Assembly: GCF_017742235.1 (NCBI RefSeq)
Contig: NZ_JAGHKQ010000003.1
Span: 464,206-528,205 of the forward strand
Direction of reading: 5' to 3'
Origin: Bacillus sp. 165
GTDB taxonomy: Bacteria > Bacillota > Bacilli > Bacillales > Bacillaceae_G
Length of the DNA: 64,000 nt
The position numbers were made by a program, and so were the translations under genes. Below, piece after piece: positions 52,796 to 61,949 of this stretch (positions are counted from its first letter, which is position 1; each line of letters opens with the position of its first letter). A model generated the notes under the pieces. The model was not told where the DNA came from. It did no database searches and was given only the letters and a program-made list of their open reading frames with translations.

Positions 52796-53758
52796 ATGAA
52801 ACAACCTGAGAAAATTGGTCATGATATGTATTTGATTGATGATTTCGATTTAGGGCGTGACAAGCGCACCGGTACATATGTTTTGCTTGATGAAAAAGTA
52901 ACACTGATCGAAACATGCGCTTCTCCTTCCGTCCCTCATATTTTGGCGGGCTTGGAGCAATTGAATGTGCAGCCAGATGATGTGGCGTATATTATCGTCA
53001 CTCATGTGCATCTTGACCATGCCGGAGCCGCAGGAGTGATGATGGAAGCATGCAAAAATGCGAAGCTTATTGTTCATCCGCGCGGAGCTCGCCATTTGGC
53101 TGATCCGACAAAACTGATTCAAGGTGCTCGTGTAGTATATGGCGATAAATTCGACCAATTGTTCTCTCCAGTTTTGCCTGTCCCTGCAGATCGAATGATC
53201 ATAAAAGAAGACGGCGAAACCCTGCAAATCGGACCGGATCGCACGCTGACCTTTTATGACACACCTGGTCATGCAAGACATCATATGAGCATTCATGACT
53301 CAAAAAGCAACGGCATATTTACAGGAGATACAATCGGCATTTACTATCGCGAATTAGATGATTTGCAAGTAGAATTATATTTACCGTCTACCTCTCCTAC
53401 TCAATTTCATCCGGGAGAAATGAAAGAATCCATGCGCCGTATTGAAGATATGCGTGTAGATGCTATTTATTTCAGCCATTTCGGGCATACAACAAACGTA
53501 CAGGAAGTATACAAGCAAATCTCGTATTGGCTTCCTCAATTTATCCAGCACGGAGAAAACGCACTTCAACAGCATAGTGACTTTGCTTTGGCTGCCAATA
53601 CGCTCAAAGAAGAGCTCCTTACTCTTATCCGTAGCTACCTGACAGAAAAAGGCGTGCCAGCAGATCATTCTGTCTATGAAATTCTTAATTTAGATATAGA
53701 GGTGTGCTCGATGGGAATCGTAGACTACTTATTAAAGCAAAAGCAAGCGGTGAAGTAA
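52796..53758 (+). CDS. Metallo-beta-lactamase-fold hydrolase
   Basis: A 320-residue MBL protein with the metal motif THVHLDHAG (H70, H72, D74, H75), further ligands H in DTPGHARHH and the D of GIFTGDTIG, and H in YFSHFGHT. The substrate is unknown; glyoxalase-II-like, quinolone-like lactone or RNA-processing members share the fold. GGGGG precedes the ATG. It is divergent from the peroxidase gene, so a shared stress role is possible. A strong terminator follows. Confidence 0.9.
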   Translation: MKQPEKIGHDMYLIDDFDLGRDKRTGTYVLLDEKVTLIETCASPSVPHILAGLEQLNVQPDDVAYIIVTHVHLDHAGAAGVMMEACKNAKLIVHPRGARHLADPTKLIQGARVVYGDKFDQLFSPVLPVPADRMIIKEDGETLQIGPDRTLTFYDTPGHARHHMSIHDSKSNGIFTGDTIGIYYRELDDLQVELYLPSTSPTQFHPGEMKESMRRIEDMRVDAIYFSHFGHTTNVQEVYKQISYWLPQFIQHGENALQQHSDFALAANTLKEELLTLIRSYLTEKGVPADHSVYEILNLDIEVCSMGIVDYLLKQKQAVK

Positions 53759-53780
53759 GAATAAAACCATCTAGTACAAT

Positions 53781-53826
53781 TAAAACACCAAAACGAGTAT
53801 CGACGGATGCTCGTTTTGGTGTTTTA
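53781..53826 (+). terminator. Terminator after the MBL-fold gene
   Basis: AACACCAAAACGAG...CTCGTTTTGGTGTT, long perfect stem with T tract. Confidence 0.88.
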
Positions 53827-53833
53827 ATACCTT

Positions 53834-54106
53834 TTAAGCACCTTTTTTATCCCTCAGCTTTTGATAAAATCCGTAAAAAGCAATAACTATCAAACTTCCA
53901 AAGCGATCCGCGATAACTCTCCCAGGTACTTCTCCAACAAGGACGACACCGCTCCAAAATAACTGCAGCCAAAGAATATGAATAGGCTCAAGTCCCCTCC
54001 CCATATAAAAAAGGGTTAGTACAGGAGCAATAAAATTAATCGTACCGAAAAAACTGATTCAGAACATAAACTTAATATTGTGTTTAGAAATACTGTTTGG
54101 CTTCAT
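53834..54106 (-). pseudogene. N-terminal fragment of an MFS transporter with an in-frame stop
   Basis: From an ATG at 54106 the frame reads MKPNSISKHNIKFMF, then a stop, then ISFFGTINFIAPVLTLFYMGRG and SGVVLVGEVPGRVIADRFG, which match the first two membrane segments and motif A of a Bacillus MFS subfamily. The frame ends at a TAA at 53834 after about 90 codons, so about three quarters of the gene is gone. The upstream gap to 54289 has no other coding content. Confidence 0.7.
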
Positions 54107-54289
54107 ATACATTCCCGCTATCCTGATAATTTTTTCTGAATTTTAATAATATTCCATTCCTTATTGTACCATCTAATTTATATAAGAATGTATTTTTCAC
54201 TTCTAAATATGCAATTGTAACAACAAAAATAAGCACCCCAATTCCTATGCTAATTGGAGTGCTTTTTCATATCGTTTTGGTATTCGGGA

Positions 54290-55468
54290 TTACCTAGACT
54301 TTTTCCCATTGTTGCGCGCTGTGTAAGCCGGCTTCTTTTTCTTTGGTACAAATGGTTTTTTCTCTACGAATTCCCCTTTGAATATATCTTGTTTTACAAA
54401 TTCGATGCCCAGCTTTTTCGAGAATTGCATCAGCTTCTTTTCTTCATTCGGAGTAACAAGCGAGATAACAGTGCCCTCTTTCCCCATGCGGCCCGTACGG
54501 CCAGATCGGTGAATATATTGATCCAAGGTTTCCGGTATATCCAAATGAATTACATGCGTCAGCTCCTCCACGTGAAGACCGCGCGCGGCCACGTCTGTAG
54601 CCAATAACAGCTGCAGCTTGCCTTGATGAAGCTTGCGCAGCATCGCAGCGCGTTCTTGCTTGGTCGCCTCCCCGTGAAGCGCTCCTGCTTCCACCTTCTT
54701 ATAACGAAGCTTAGCGGTCATTTCATCCAGCTTGAACGGGTCATTCATAAATGCCAATGCTTTTACATTGTTCATATGAACAATCTTTCGGATGTTGTCA
54801 AGCTTTTCACGCCAATCACACACAATGTATAAATGCTGCACCTTAGATGCTTCTGTTGCCCGCTTAACACGTACAATCTCCGCTTCATTCGAAAAATTGC
54901 GCGCAGCATCTTCTACTCCCTTGGAGATAGTAGCAGAGAAAAATAACAATTGGCGGTCTCTCATAGCTGCTTTTAAAAGATCGTTTAATACTTGCACCAT
55001 ATCTTGCTGGATTAGCTGATCAAACTCATCAAATACAATCGTTTTTACTTCATGCATCTTTAGCTTTTTCATGCGAATCAGCTCTAATATTCTTCCTGGA
55101 GATCCGACAACCACCTGCGGATGCTTTTTCAGCTTCTCCACTTGGCGCTTCATATCTGCTCCACCTACAAAAGATCCTCCTGATATACCGCTGCCTTCAG
55201 TAAACTTTTGGACTTCCCCGTGTATTTGCATCACAAGCTCGCGTGTTGGAGCCAATACAACAATCTGTGGGTTTTTCACTTCAGCATCGACAGTATGTAG
55301 AAGCGGCAGCAAGTACGCCAGCGTTTTTCCTGTTCCCGTCGGCGATTCTGCCACTACATCCTTCCCTTCTAAAATGAAAGGAATGGTTTGCTTTTGAACA
55401 TCCGTCATATCTTGAAATCCTGCTTTTTGCCAAGCAGTTTGTAAAAATGGTTTCATTTGTTGAATCAT
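54290..55468 (-). CDS. yfmL: DEAD-box RNA helicase YfmL
   Basis: A 392-residue helicase core without long extensions, close in size to B. subtilis YfmL. Motifs are Q (DMTDVQKQTIPFI), I SPTGTGKT, Ia APTRELV, II DEFD (not DEAD), III FSATI, V ATDVAARG and VI HRSGRTGR. The C-terminal tail is rich in Lys. YfmL acts in ribosome assembly. The DEFD variant in motif II should still bind Mg-ATP because D and E are kept. AAAGGAG precedes the ATG; the next gene starts 15 bases upstream. Confidence 0.9.
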   Translation of the reverse strand: MIQQMKPFLQTAWQKAGFQDMTDVQKQTIPFILEGKDVVAESPTGTGKTLAYLLPLLHTVDAEVKNPQIVVLAPTRELVMQIHGEVQKFTEGSGISGGSFVGGADMKRQVEKLKKHPQVVVGSPGRILELIRMKKLKMHEVKTIVFDEFDQLIQQDMVQVLNDLLKAAMRDRQLLFFSATISKGVEDAARNFSNEAEIVRVKRATEASKVQHLYIVCDWREKLDNIRKIVHMNNVKALAFMNDPFKLDEMTAKLRYKKVEAGALHGEATKQERAAMLRKLHQGKLQLLLATDVAARGLHVEELTHVIHLDIPETLDQYIHRSGRTGRMGKEGTVISLVTPNEEKKLMQFSKKLGIEFVKQDIFKGEFVEKKPFVPKKKKPAYTARNNGKKSR

Positions 55469-55482
55469 AGGCCGTTTCTCCT

Positions 55483-56010
55483 TTAGCTTCGTTTTTCATG
55501 CATATGTGTGAGCTTGTGCATGGTTTCAATCATGTGATCGACTAGTACAGGAAGATCGTCGATATGATCCTCTGTAATGTGTTTTTGAAACTGCACAGAT
55601 GCCTCTACACTGTAATCCTGCTTCCCGTGCTCATATGCTACTTGCTGTGTGATGATGCGTTCTTCTCCCCATACAGATTTCAGCAACTGACCGGTCTCCG
55701 AGCAATCCGTTTCCGGGTTAACTGTTTTGTATTGAAATAAAATCTCTGCCGTACAGCCGGGAGTGAAGCTGGCGTCTTCCATTATTTCTCCTAACAGATT
55801 CCGCGTATCCGCCTGCAGGACAAAAACTGCTGTTATATGTATGTTATGTAAGTTCTTGAGAACAAATGACACCCTATACTGCCGATTCATGGAAGCTAAG
55901 TCGACAAGGTCCTTTCGTCCAGTCACCAATATGGCTCCGTCAAAGTCCTGGTCATATATATATCCTTCTACAATGACTTTTAAATTATCAAAAACAGTGG
56001 GATCAAACAT
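55483..56010 (-). CDS. Hypothetical protein encoded upstream of yfmL
   Basis: A 175-residue protein: VFDNLKVIVEGYIYDQDFDGAILVTGRKDLVDLASM, then FVLKNLHNIHITAVFVLQADT, ending in a His-rich helix (VDHMIETMHKLTHMHEKRS). No family is recognised, and there is no signal peptide. The ATG at 56010 follows AAGGAGGACAGG. It lies 15 bases upstream of yfmL and is probably co-transcribed with it. Directly upstream lies the terminator of fhs. Confidence 0.6.
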   Translation of the reverse strand: MFDPTVFDNLKVIVEGYIYDQDFDGAILVTGRKDLVDLASMNRQYRVSFVLKNLHNIHITAVFVLQADTRNLLGEIMEDASFTPGCTAEILFQYKTVNPETDCSETGQLLKSVWGEERIITQQVAYEHGKQDYSVEASVQFQKHITEDHIDDLPVLVDHMIETMHKLTHMHEKRS

Positions 56011-56037
56011 CCTGTCCTCCTTAAAAAAAACGGAAAC

Positions 56038-56064
56038 GCCTTTCACAACGGAAAGGCGTTCGCA
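56038..56064 (-). terminator. Terminator of fhs
   Basis: AACGCCTTTC, loop, GAAAGGCGTT followed on the minus strand by a T-rich run. Confidence 0.8.
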
Positions 56065-56112
56065 TCCTCATATGAAGTTAACTATACAAAAGATATGGTC
56101 AAAGCGCAACTT

Positions 56113-57801
56113 TTAAAATAAGCCGACTGCTTTTCCTTCTTCATTCACGTCCATATTTAACGCAGCAGGCTTTTTCGGCAAGCCTGGCATTGTTAACACT
56201 GAGCCTGTCAATGCCACGATGAAGCCAGCACCGATAGATGGTTTTAATTCACGCACAGTAATTTTAAATCCAGTTGGTCTGCCAAGCTTTGTTGCATCAT
56301 CAGACAGAGAGTATTGCGTTTTTGCCATACAAATTGGCAAGTTCCCCCATCCTTCTGCTTCAAATTGTACCATTTGCTTGCGAGCTTGCGGCATAAATTC
56401 TACATCGTCTGCACCGTATACCTTCTGTGCAATCGTACGGATTTTGTCTGCAAGCGGTAAATCAAGGTTATATAACGGCGCATACTTATTTTCACCAGCT
56501 TCAATCGCTTGAATCACTTTTTCAGCAAGTTCTGCTCCGCCTTTTCCGCCTTTACCCCAAACTTCAGTTAACGCAACGTCATAGCCTCGTGTCTCACACC
56601 ACTCTTGTAAATACGCGATTTCTTGCTCGGAGTCTGTCACGAAACGGTTGATCGCTACAACGAATGGCAATCCGAATGCTTGGACTGTTTCGATATGCTT
56701 TTGCAGGTTTTCCATACCTTGTGCAAGAGCTTCTACATTTTCTGCCTTCAGCTGATCCTTCGCTACGCCGCCATGCATTTTCAACGCACGGATCGTTGCT
56801 ACAATAACAACAGCTTCCGGTTGAATATCTGCAAGACGTGCTTTAATATTTAAAAATTTCTCTGCGCCTAAATCCGCTCCAAAGCCTGATTCTGTAATTA
56901 CATAGTCACCAAGCTTCGCCGCCATTTTCGTAGCAATTACACTATTGCAGCCATGCGCGATATTCGCAAACGGACCGCCGTGAATAATAGCCGGCGTATG
57001 CTCTAATGTTTGTACCAAATTCGGCTTAATCGCATCTTTCAGAAGCAATGTTAGCGCACCTTCTACTCCTAAATCCTTCACTGTAACCGGTTTATTTGTC
57101 ACATCATAAGCTACTACAATGCGGGATAAACGCACTTTTAAATCCTCAATATCAGAAGCCAGACAGAAAACCGCCATAATTTCTGAAGCTACCGTAATAT
57201 CAAACCCATCTTCACGCGGCACTCCTTGCAACGGTCCGCCAAGTCCGATAACAACCTTACGAAGCGCTCGGTCGTTCAAATCCACGCAGCGTTTCCACAC
57301 GATTTTTCTCGTATCGATTTGCAGTTCGTTTCCTTGCTGGATATGATTATCAATCAAAGCAGCAAGCGCATTATTAGCAGTAGTAATAGCATGAAGATCG
57401 CCTGTAAAATGCAGGTTAATATCTTCCATTGGAATTACCTGTGAGTAACCGCCTCCTGCAGCTCCTCCCTTAATTCCCATAGTTGGTCCTAATGAAGGCT
57501 CACGAAGCGCCACAATCGCTTTTTTGCCGATTTGATTAAACGCTTGTCCTAATCCAACTGTTACAGTAGATTTCCCTTCTCCTGCTGGAGTTGGATTAAT
57601 CGCTGTCACTAAAATGACCTTACCATCCTGTTTCGTCTTTAGACGATCTAAAATATTTAAAGAAAGCTTCGCTTTGTAATGTCCGTATGGCTCAAGCTCT
57701 TCCATCTCAATATCCAAATTTTTCGCGATTTCTACAATTGGTTGAATTGATGCTTCTTGTGCAATTTCAATGTCTGATTTAATGATTGTTTCCACTGTCA
57801 T
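56113..57801 (-). CDS. fhs: Formate--tetrahydrofolate ligase
   Basis: A 562-residue enzyme that makes 10-formyl-THF from formate, THF and ATP. The P-loop-type site [17 protein letters not shown] is at about residues 62-78, followed by the family segments [36 protein letters not shown] and [21 protein letters not shown]. Length is normal. The ATG at 57801 follows GGAGGTAACGGGG; an in-frame ATG eleven codons earlier does not. Single-gene unit with a terminator. Confidence 0.96.
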   Translation of the reverse strand: MTVETIIKSDIEIAQEASIQPIVEIAKNLDIEMEELEPYGHYKAKLSLNILDRLKTKQDGKVILVTAINPTPAGEGKSTVTVGLGQAFNQIGKKAIVALREPSLGPTMGIKGGAAGGGYSQVIPMEDINLHFTGDLHAITTANNALAALIDNHIQQGNELQIDTRKIVWKRCVDLNDRALRKVVIGLGGPLQGVPREDGFDITVASEIMAVFCLASDIEDLKVRLSRIVVAYDVTNKPVTVKDLGVEGALTLLLKDAIKPNLVQTLEHTPAIIHGGPFANIAHGCNSVIATKMAAKLGDYVITESGFGADLGAEKFLNIKARLADIQPEAVVIVATIRALKMHGGVAKDQLKAENVEALAQGMENLQKHIETVQAFGLPFVVAINRFVTDSEQEIAYLQEWCETRGYDVALTEVWGKGGKGGAELAEKVIQAIEAGENKYAPLYNLDLPLADKIRTIAQKVYGADDVEFMPQARKQMVQFEAEGWGNLPICMAKTQYSLSDDATKLGRPTGFKITVRELKPSIGAGFIVALTGSVLTMPGLPKKPAALNMDVNEEGKAVGLF

Positions 57802-57908
57802 CCCCGTTACCTCCTGTGTTGTAATCCCTTTCATTATACCATATTTTCAAAAAATTATTGTAAATTTATGCTTATCAACATGTAAAGAATAAATTACTTT
57901 GGTGATTG

Positions 57909-58188
57909 CACTGGTTCCTTTGCCTTTTGCGCTGATTCCCTGTTTTTTGCTCCGATTCCCTGCTTTTTTGCACCGATCACCACTTTTTTGCACCAATCAC
58001 CGCTTTTTTTGCTCCGATTCCCCGCTTTTTTGCTCCGATTCCCTGCTTTTTTGCTCCGATCACCGCTTTTTTGCACCAATCACCGCTTTTTTGCTCCGAT
58101 TCACCGCTTTTTCGCACTGATTTCCTGCTTTTTGCTCCGATTCCCGCTTTTTTTGCTCCGATTCCCTACTTTTTTCACCAGTCTTCCC
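57909..58188. repeat. 21-bp tandem repeat (minisatellite), about 13 units
   Basis: Imperfect tandem units of 20-22 bases with consensus CCGATTCCCTGCTTTTTTGCT. Variants have CACC for TCCC and GCACC for GCTCC. On the minus strand short frames give heptapeptide repeats (SKKAGNR), but units of 20 and 22 bases break the frame repeatedly and no ribosome binding site is seen. I therefore treat the block as a repeat and not as a gene. Confidence 0.85.
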
Positions 58189-58208
58189 AAATCAGGAACA
58201 ACACGCTA

Positions 58209-58238
58209 AAAAAGCTCCAGCTTATGCTGAAGCTTTTT
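58209..58238 (-). terminator. Terminator overlapping the methyltransferase stop
   Basis: AAAAAGCTTCAGC and GCTGGAGCTTTTTT pair around a loop made by the TAA stop codon. Confidence 0.8.
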
Positions 58239-58908
58239 GGATCATAAATACCCACATAAACGTCAACGCCTGCTTCAGCTCTGCAGACAGATTGCCAACA
58301 TGCTTTTCAGTGACTCCACGCTTATAAACGCCCAATCCATCAACCACCGCAAAACCGTTTTCTTTGACCAATCGTTCAAATTCCCATGGCATCATTGTAT
58401 TGCAAATAACCGTCTCTCCGTATAAGCGTTTATAGCTATTTTCTCTCGGATGTGCTGTCGGTCCTAAAATACCGATACATGCGAGACCATTCGGCTTTAA
58501 TATGCGTTTCATCTCTTCAATGGCAATTAAAGGGTGCTCTGTCCACTCCAGCGCATTAATGACCATCGCCGCATCAAAGCTTTCATCTTCAATTGGCAAC
58601 GCATTAATATCCCCTTGCATAAAAGCTAACCCTTCCTGCTCTCCTCTTGCGTTTGCCAGCTTTATCATTTCTTCTGACAAATCAATGCCTGTCGCTTTGT
58701 AGCCTGCCTTATTAACCTTATATGTACCATAGCCATCTCCGCACCCTATATCAAGCACTGCTGCTCCTTTTTCTACATGCTTTTCAAAAAATGGCACGAT
58801 TTCACTGCGGCTGCCTGTATCCCACATCTCTTGACTGCTTTGATTCCAAAAATTTGCACGCTCATCCCATTGTACTTGCGCTGTTTTATGCCAGTTAAAT
58901 GACTTCAT
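58222..58908 (-). CDS. Class I SAM-dependent methyltransferase
   Basis: A 228-residue methyltransferase with motif I VLDIGCGDGYGTYKV (about residues 55-69), acidic D in GIDLSEEM, and post-I segment FMQGDINALPIEDESFDAAMVINALEW, the UbiE/Methyltransf_11 pattern. The substrate is unknown. The ATG at 58908 follows GGGAAC. The stop codon forms the loop of its terminator. Single-gene unit next to the minisatellite. Confidence 0.9.
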   Translation of the reverse strand: MKSFNWHKTAQVQWDERANFWNQSSQEMWDTGSRSEIVPFFEKHVEKGAAVLDIGCGDGYGTYKVNKAGYKATGIDLSEEMIKLANARGEQEGLAFMQGDINALPIEDESFDAAMVINALEWTEHPLIAIEEMKRILKPNGLACIGILGPTAHPRENSYKRLYGETVICNTMMPWEFERLVKENGFAVVDGLGVYKRGVTEKHVGNLSAELKQALTFMWVFMIQKASA

Positions 58909-59081
58909 TTAGGGTTCCCGCCTTTATTTCAGTTTTATTCCACTTAATATAATACGACACATCATCAAAAACTTCCTTGTTGCGCACAGCCATGCTCTTA
59001 TTATGGGATAAAGTAGCATTCATTGGATAACAAAAACAACAAATACTAAAAACACATCCCAAAAGAAAGTGAGGGATTACA

Positions 59082-59423
59082 ATGGATGAAGAAGAAAAAC
59101 GCATAACACATGAGCATAATTTAGACAAAGAGGAATACGCGGCAGAAGTTGTGCCGACCCGCTTTTACATGGGAGAACGGCCGATACATCAAGCCACTGA
59201 GGATAGAACAGAGGCAGGCACCATTATGGGCTATGTCGCTTTATTTGTTGCTTTATTCTCCATTGCATTCTACCCGGTTGTATTTGGAATTGTGTCTGTT
59301 GTATTAGGCTTGCTGGCAGTAAGCTATGGCGCCAAGACACTTGGATTTACCGCAATCGGATTTGGAGGATTTTCTCTTCTATTTACGATATTGTACCCGT
59401 TAATGTTGGGACTTTTTTATTAA
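59082..59423 (+). CDS. Small DUF4190-like membrane protein
   Basis: A 113-residue protein. The cytoplasmic N-terminus (about 1-45, Glu-rich) is followed by two hydrophobic stretches: TIMGYVALFVALFSIAFYPVVFGIVSVVLGLLAVSYG and FTAIGFGGFSLLFTILYPLMLGLFY. This fits the DUF4190 layout. Function unknown. GTGAGGGATTACA precedes the ATG. A strong terminator follows at once. Confidence 0.75.
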   Translation: MDEEEKRITHEHNLDKEEYAAEVVPTRFYMGERPIHQATEDRTEAGTIMGYVALFVALFSIAFYPVVFGIVSVVLGLLAVSYGAKTLGFTAIGFGGFSLLFTILYPLMLGLFY

Positions 59424-59424
59424 A

Positions 59425-59453
59425 AAAAGCCACCAAGCTCTAGCTTGGTGGTT
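59425..59453. terminator. Terminator between convergent genes
   Basis: GCCACCAAGCT, short loop, AGCTTGGTGGT. Confidence 0.8.
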
Positions 59454-59456
59454 GCC

Positions 59457-59672
59457 TTATCTATGAAACAGCATAATATGACCGCAGTTCTTGCAGTGAT
59501 AGGAGGTGATTTCGTGGAATACGGGATAATTTTCTTCTTCCCGCTGTTCGATAAACACCTTTTCAAACTTATACATATTAGGTGCAGGCCCAAAATCCTG
59601 CTTGGAACGAGCATATAAAACAGATTGATAAAATTCGGTGCCATTGCACACTAAACACATCTTCTTCACCAT
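59457..59672 (-). CDS. Zinc-ribbon protein, 71 residues
   Basis: A 71-residue protein with CxxC pairs at the start (CLVC, residues 6-9) and near the end (CKNC), so it folds as a zinc ribbon; the middle is FEKVFIEQREEENYPVFHEITSYH. GGGGAAT precedes the ATG at 59672; a longer frame from 59735 lacks a site. Partner unknown, perhaps a nucleic-acid binder. Short spacing to the next gene upstream suggests a small operon. Confidence 0.72.
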   Translation of the reverse strand: MVKKMCLVCNGTEFYQSVLYARSKQDFGPAPNMYKFEKVFIEQREEENYPVFHEITSYHCKNCGHIMLFHR

Positions 59673-59739
59673 TTCTATTCCCCTTTCATGGAATGCTTGT
59701 CTTATATCCACTATATGAGGAAAAAACAGAAACATGTGT

Positions 59740-60060
59740 TTATTGTTCTTTAATTGACGATTGCAGAAATGTATTCAATATTCCCAATGCCTTAATCGTA
59801 ATGGTACGTCCATCGTTTGTTTCAAATGTTTTTTCAGCATTCATAAAAAACACACGGCCTTTGACTGTTGTTTGAACCAGCGTAAGCTTCACGTTATGTC
59901 CACCTTCGTATTTCACACATGTAAAATCTGTACCTGAACATTCAATATCATACTTTTTGGCTATGTATTGCTCAAAATCAGCTTCTCGAGGGCATGTCAA
60001 AATGAACACCGCAACAAGCGCTAAACTAAGCAAGCCTATTGTTAGGAATGACTTATTCAC
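59740..60060 (-). CDS. Membrane-anchored hypothetical protein
   Basis: A 106-residue protein with one N-terminal membrane segment or signal (LTIGLLSLALVAVFILTC) and an extracytoplasmic domain with a Cys pair (IECSGTDFTCVKYEGG) that might form a disulfide. The rest is beta-rich (VKLTLVQTTVKGRVFFM). A GTG start follows GGGGAGTAAAT. The family is not recognised. Confidence 0.65.
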   Translation of the reverse strand: MNKSFLTIGLLSLALVAVFILTCPREADFEQYIAKKYDIECSGTDFTCVKYEGGHNVKLTLVQTTVKGRVFFMNAEKTFETNDGRTITIKALGILNTFLQSSIKEQ

Positions 60061-60083
60061 ATTTACTCCCCTTTCTAAATAAA

Positions 60084-60111
60084 AAAACTTGACCGATGAC
60101 AGCCAAGTTTA
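60084..60111 (-). terminator. Terminator of the 261-residue gene
   Basis: AAACTTGGCTG, loop, CGGTCAAGTTT with T tract, directly next to the stop codon at 60109. Confidence 0.72.
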
Positions 60112-60894
60112 CTTTTCAACTACAAAGCTCCAATCCTGCTCTTTTTTATCATATACGAGCCAGCCTTTATCGGAAGCATTGCCTTTATGCTCACCAAGGT
60201 TTTCTATAATCTCGTCTGTGTTCTCGAAGGTTCCTATCACATACACAGGAATTTCCACTCCTTTTCTGGAGTCGAGTTTCTCATTTAAATCTATCAATAA
60301 GCCATCCTCGATGTATGGAAGCAGCTTTTCAATAGATTCCATTGTAACTGCAGGGTAAATTTTTGATTTTTGAAATAGAGGAATCCGCTTTTTATTGCCC
60401 ATTCCAAGCTTATAAGGAATCACCTTGCTAAGCAGTGCAGCAAAGTCCATCGATCTTCGATAATAAATCTTGTTATACCATCCGTCTTCATGAGATAGAT
60501 ACACATATCGATTCTTTAAGAGAGGAAAAAACGGCTTGCCGATTGGTTCTTTTTTATGAGCTAAATATAACAACTCCGCAATTTCTGTCGGCTCTAATTC
60601 ATCTAAATCGTTCACATCTTCAAAATCAATCCAGCAAAACTCTCCGTACTGTGCTACATCAGCCGCTGCCAGCTTATTCATATTATCTTCTTCCACATAC
60701 TCTAATAAAGTATGATAGTTTAAATCAGTCCAGTCAAAATCATGCTTTAATAAAAGCACGTTTTGAAGAGGAGATGGAATATTGTTTGCAAACTCCTGGA
60801 AGGTAATACCAGAAGTGAGAAAACAATTGTTTCGTCTATCCCCGTTAATGTATATGATTTCCTTTATTTGGTCAGATCCTCCAGCCAAAGTCAC
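60109..60894 (-). CDS. Hypothetical protein, 261 residues
   Basis: A soluble acidic protein with many aromatic residues (KNRYVYLSHEDGWYNKIYYRRSMDFAALLSKVIPYKLG) and a C-terminal domain ending EQDWSFVVEK. I recognise no family; the Asp/Glu-rich middle EFCWIDFEDVNDLDELEP could bind metal or a partner. The GTG at 60894 has AAGGTGG just upstream; an in-frame TTG at 60912 is an alternative start. The region 60913-61071 has no gene. Confidence 0.6.
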   Translation of the reverse strand: MTLAGGSDQIKEIIYINGDRRNNCFLTSGITFQEFANNIPSPLQNVLLLKHDFDWTDLNYHTLLEYVEEDNMNKLAAADVAQYGEFCWIDFEDVNDLDELEPTEIAELLYLAHKKEPIGKPFFPLLKNRYVYLSHEDGWYNKIYYRRSMDFAALLSKVIPYKLGMGNKKRIPLFQKSKIYPAVTMESIEKLLPYIEDGLLIDLNEKLDSRKGVEIPVYVIGTFENTDEIIENLGEHKGNASDKGWLVYDKKEQDWSFVVEK

Positions 60895-61071
60895 TAGCCA
60901 CCTTTTTTCCAATTAAATACATTATATAATTATTATTTTATCATGAAAGGATTGATAAACATAGTAAAATAACATGATAATCGCATATATTATTTTTACA
61001 TTTTCGTGTCGTCTATTACAGATTATTTACACTTTAAAATTCATTTCATACAGTGGCACTAGGACTTCTAA

Positions 61072-61108
61072 AAAAATAAAAATGAGACCTATGTCAGGTC
61101 TCATTTCT
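61072..61108 (-). terminator. Terminator of gerW
   Basis: AAATGAGACCT, loop ATGTC, AGGTCTCATTT with T tract on the minus strand. Confidence 0.88.
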
Positions 61109-61524
61109 TACAATAAATCTTCATCGCTTTGATTGTTTGATTTGTTGTTTTGAGAAAACATTCCCTGTAATGTATTCAATGTTTGCGGAGCTAAATCGAT
61201 CGCTTTTTCAATCAAATGCGTCGATTCTTTCAGATGCATAATATTCACACCCTCCTTGTTTACCACTAGAAAGGCTACAGGCGAAATCGATACGCCGCCC
61301 CCGCTTCCGCCTCCAAACGCATGCCCTTCCTCTCCATCCTGTTGTCGTTTCTCTGCTCCAAAGTCGCTTCCTCCTGCCCCAAAGCCAAACGCCACTTTAG
61401 AAACCGTCAATACCACTCCACCGTCCCCTGTTTGCACAGGCTCTCCCACAATTGTATTTACATCGACCATCTCTTTCAAATTTTCCATTGCTGCTTTCAT
61501 TAGCCCTTGAATTGGATGCTCCAT
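61108..61524 (-). CDS. gerW: Spore protein GerW/YtfJ
   Basis: A 138-residue protein of the YtfJ family: IQGLMKAAMENLKEMVDVNTIVGEPVQTGDGG, then VSKVAFGFGAGGSDFG, then a Gly-rich loop (HAFGGGSGGGVSISPVAFLVV). Such proteins are made in the forespore and affect germination in some species. This is the clearest sign that the organism forms endospores. AAGGAGGAGAG precedes the ATG. Confidence 0.9.
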   Translation of the reverse strand: MEHPIQGLMKAAMENLKEMVDVNTIVGEPVQTGDGGVVLTVSKVAFGFGAGGSDFGAEKRQQDGEEGHAFGGGSGGGVSISPVAFLVVNKEGVNIMHLKESTHLIEKAIDLAPQTLNTLQGMFSQNNKSNNQSDEDLL

Positions 61525-61736
61525 TGCACACTCTCCTCCTTATACTGATACTAATCTTTTTCTAGTTTTTCCTAAATTTATAGAACTAAACATTTTTTTC
61601 CTATAAGAAAAAACTATACTTTCGCTGTGAGAAGCTCTTTACAATGAGCATAACGTTTTAATGGAAGAAGGATGTTATTTCATAAAAAGAGAAAAGGAAT
61701 ACACAATGCATTTCAATCAAAAGGAGGATCCTCAAC

Positions 61737-61949
61737 ATGCAAACGTGGTATAGCTCATCTGGCATATGTATCAATGAAAGTGCTGAATTGCTCATGGTGC
61801 TGCAAGGAAAACCTGAAGATAGAGATTTTCTACTGGACCTGCTAAATCAGTACATCGGTAAAACTAAAAAGGAACCTTTGACAAAGGCCCCTCCACTCTT
61901 TATTGAAATACTAGATATAACGCAGCTGCAAGTAAATTTGGGATACTAA
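61737..61949 (+). CDS. Hypothetical protein, 70 residues
   Basis: A small soluble protein with a possible helix ESAELLMVLQGKPEDRDFLLDLLNQYIGK and a short tail. AAAAGGAGGATCC lies at good distance before the ATG, so translation is likely. No family is recognised. Its last 50 bases overlap the 3' end of the membrane gene on the other strand. Confidence 0.5.
   Translation: MQTWYSSSGICINESAELLMVLQGKPEDRDFLLDLLNQYIGKTKKEPLTKAPPLFIEILDITQLQVNLGY

Noticed and set aside
57894..58079. Minus-strand frame encoding SKKAGNR-type heptapeptide repeats
   Set aside because: It arises from the 21-bp tandem repeat, has no ribosome binding site, and the frame is broken by 20- and 22-base units.
57909..58188. 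Possible CRISPR array
   Set aside because: The units are contiguous and lack unique spacers, and no cas genes are near.
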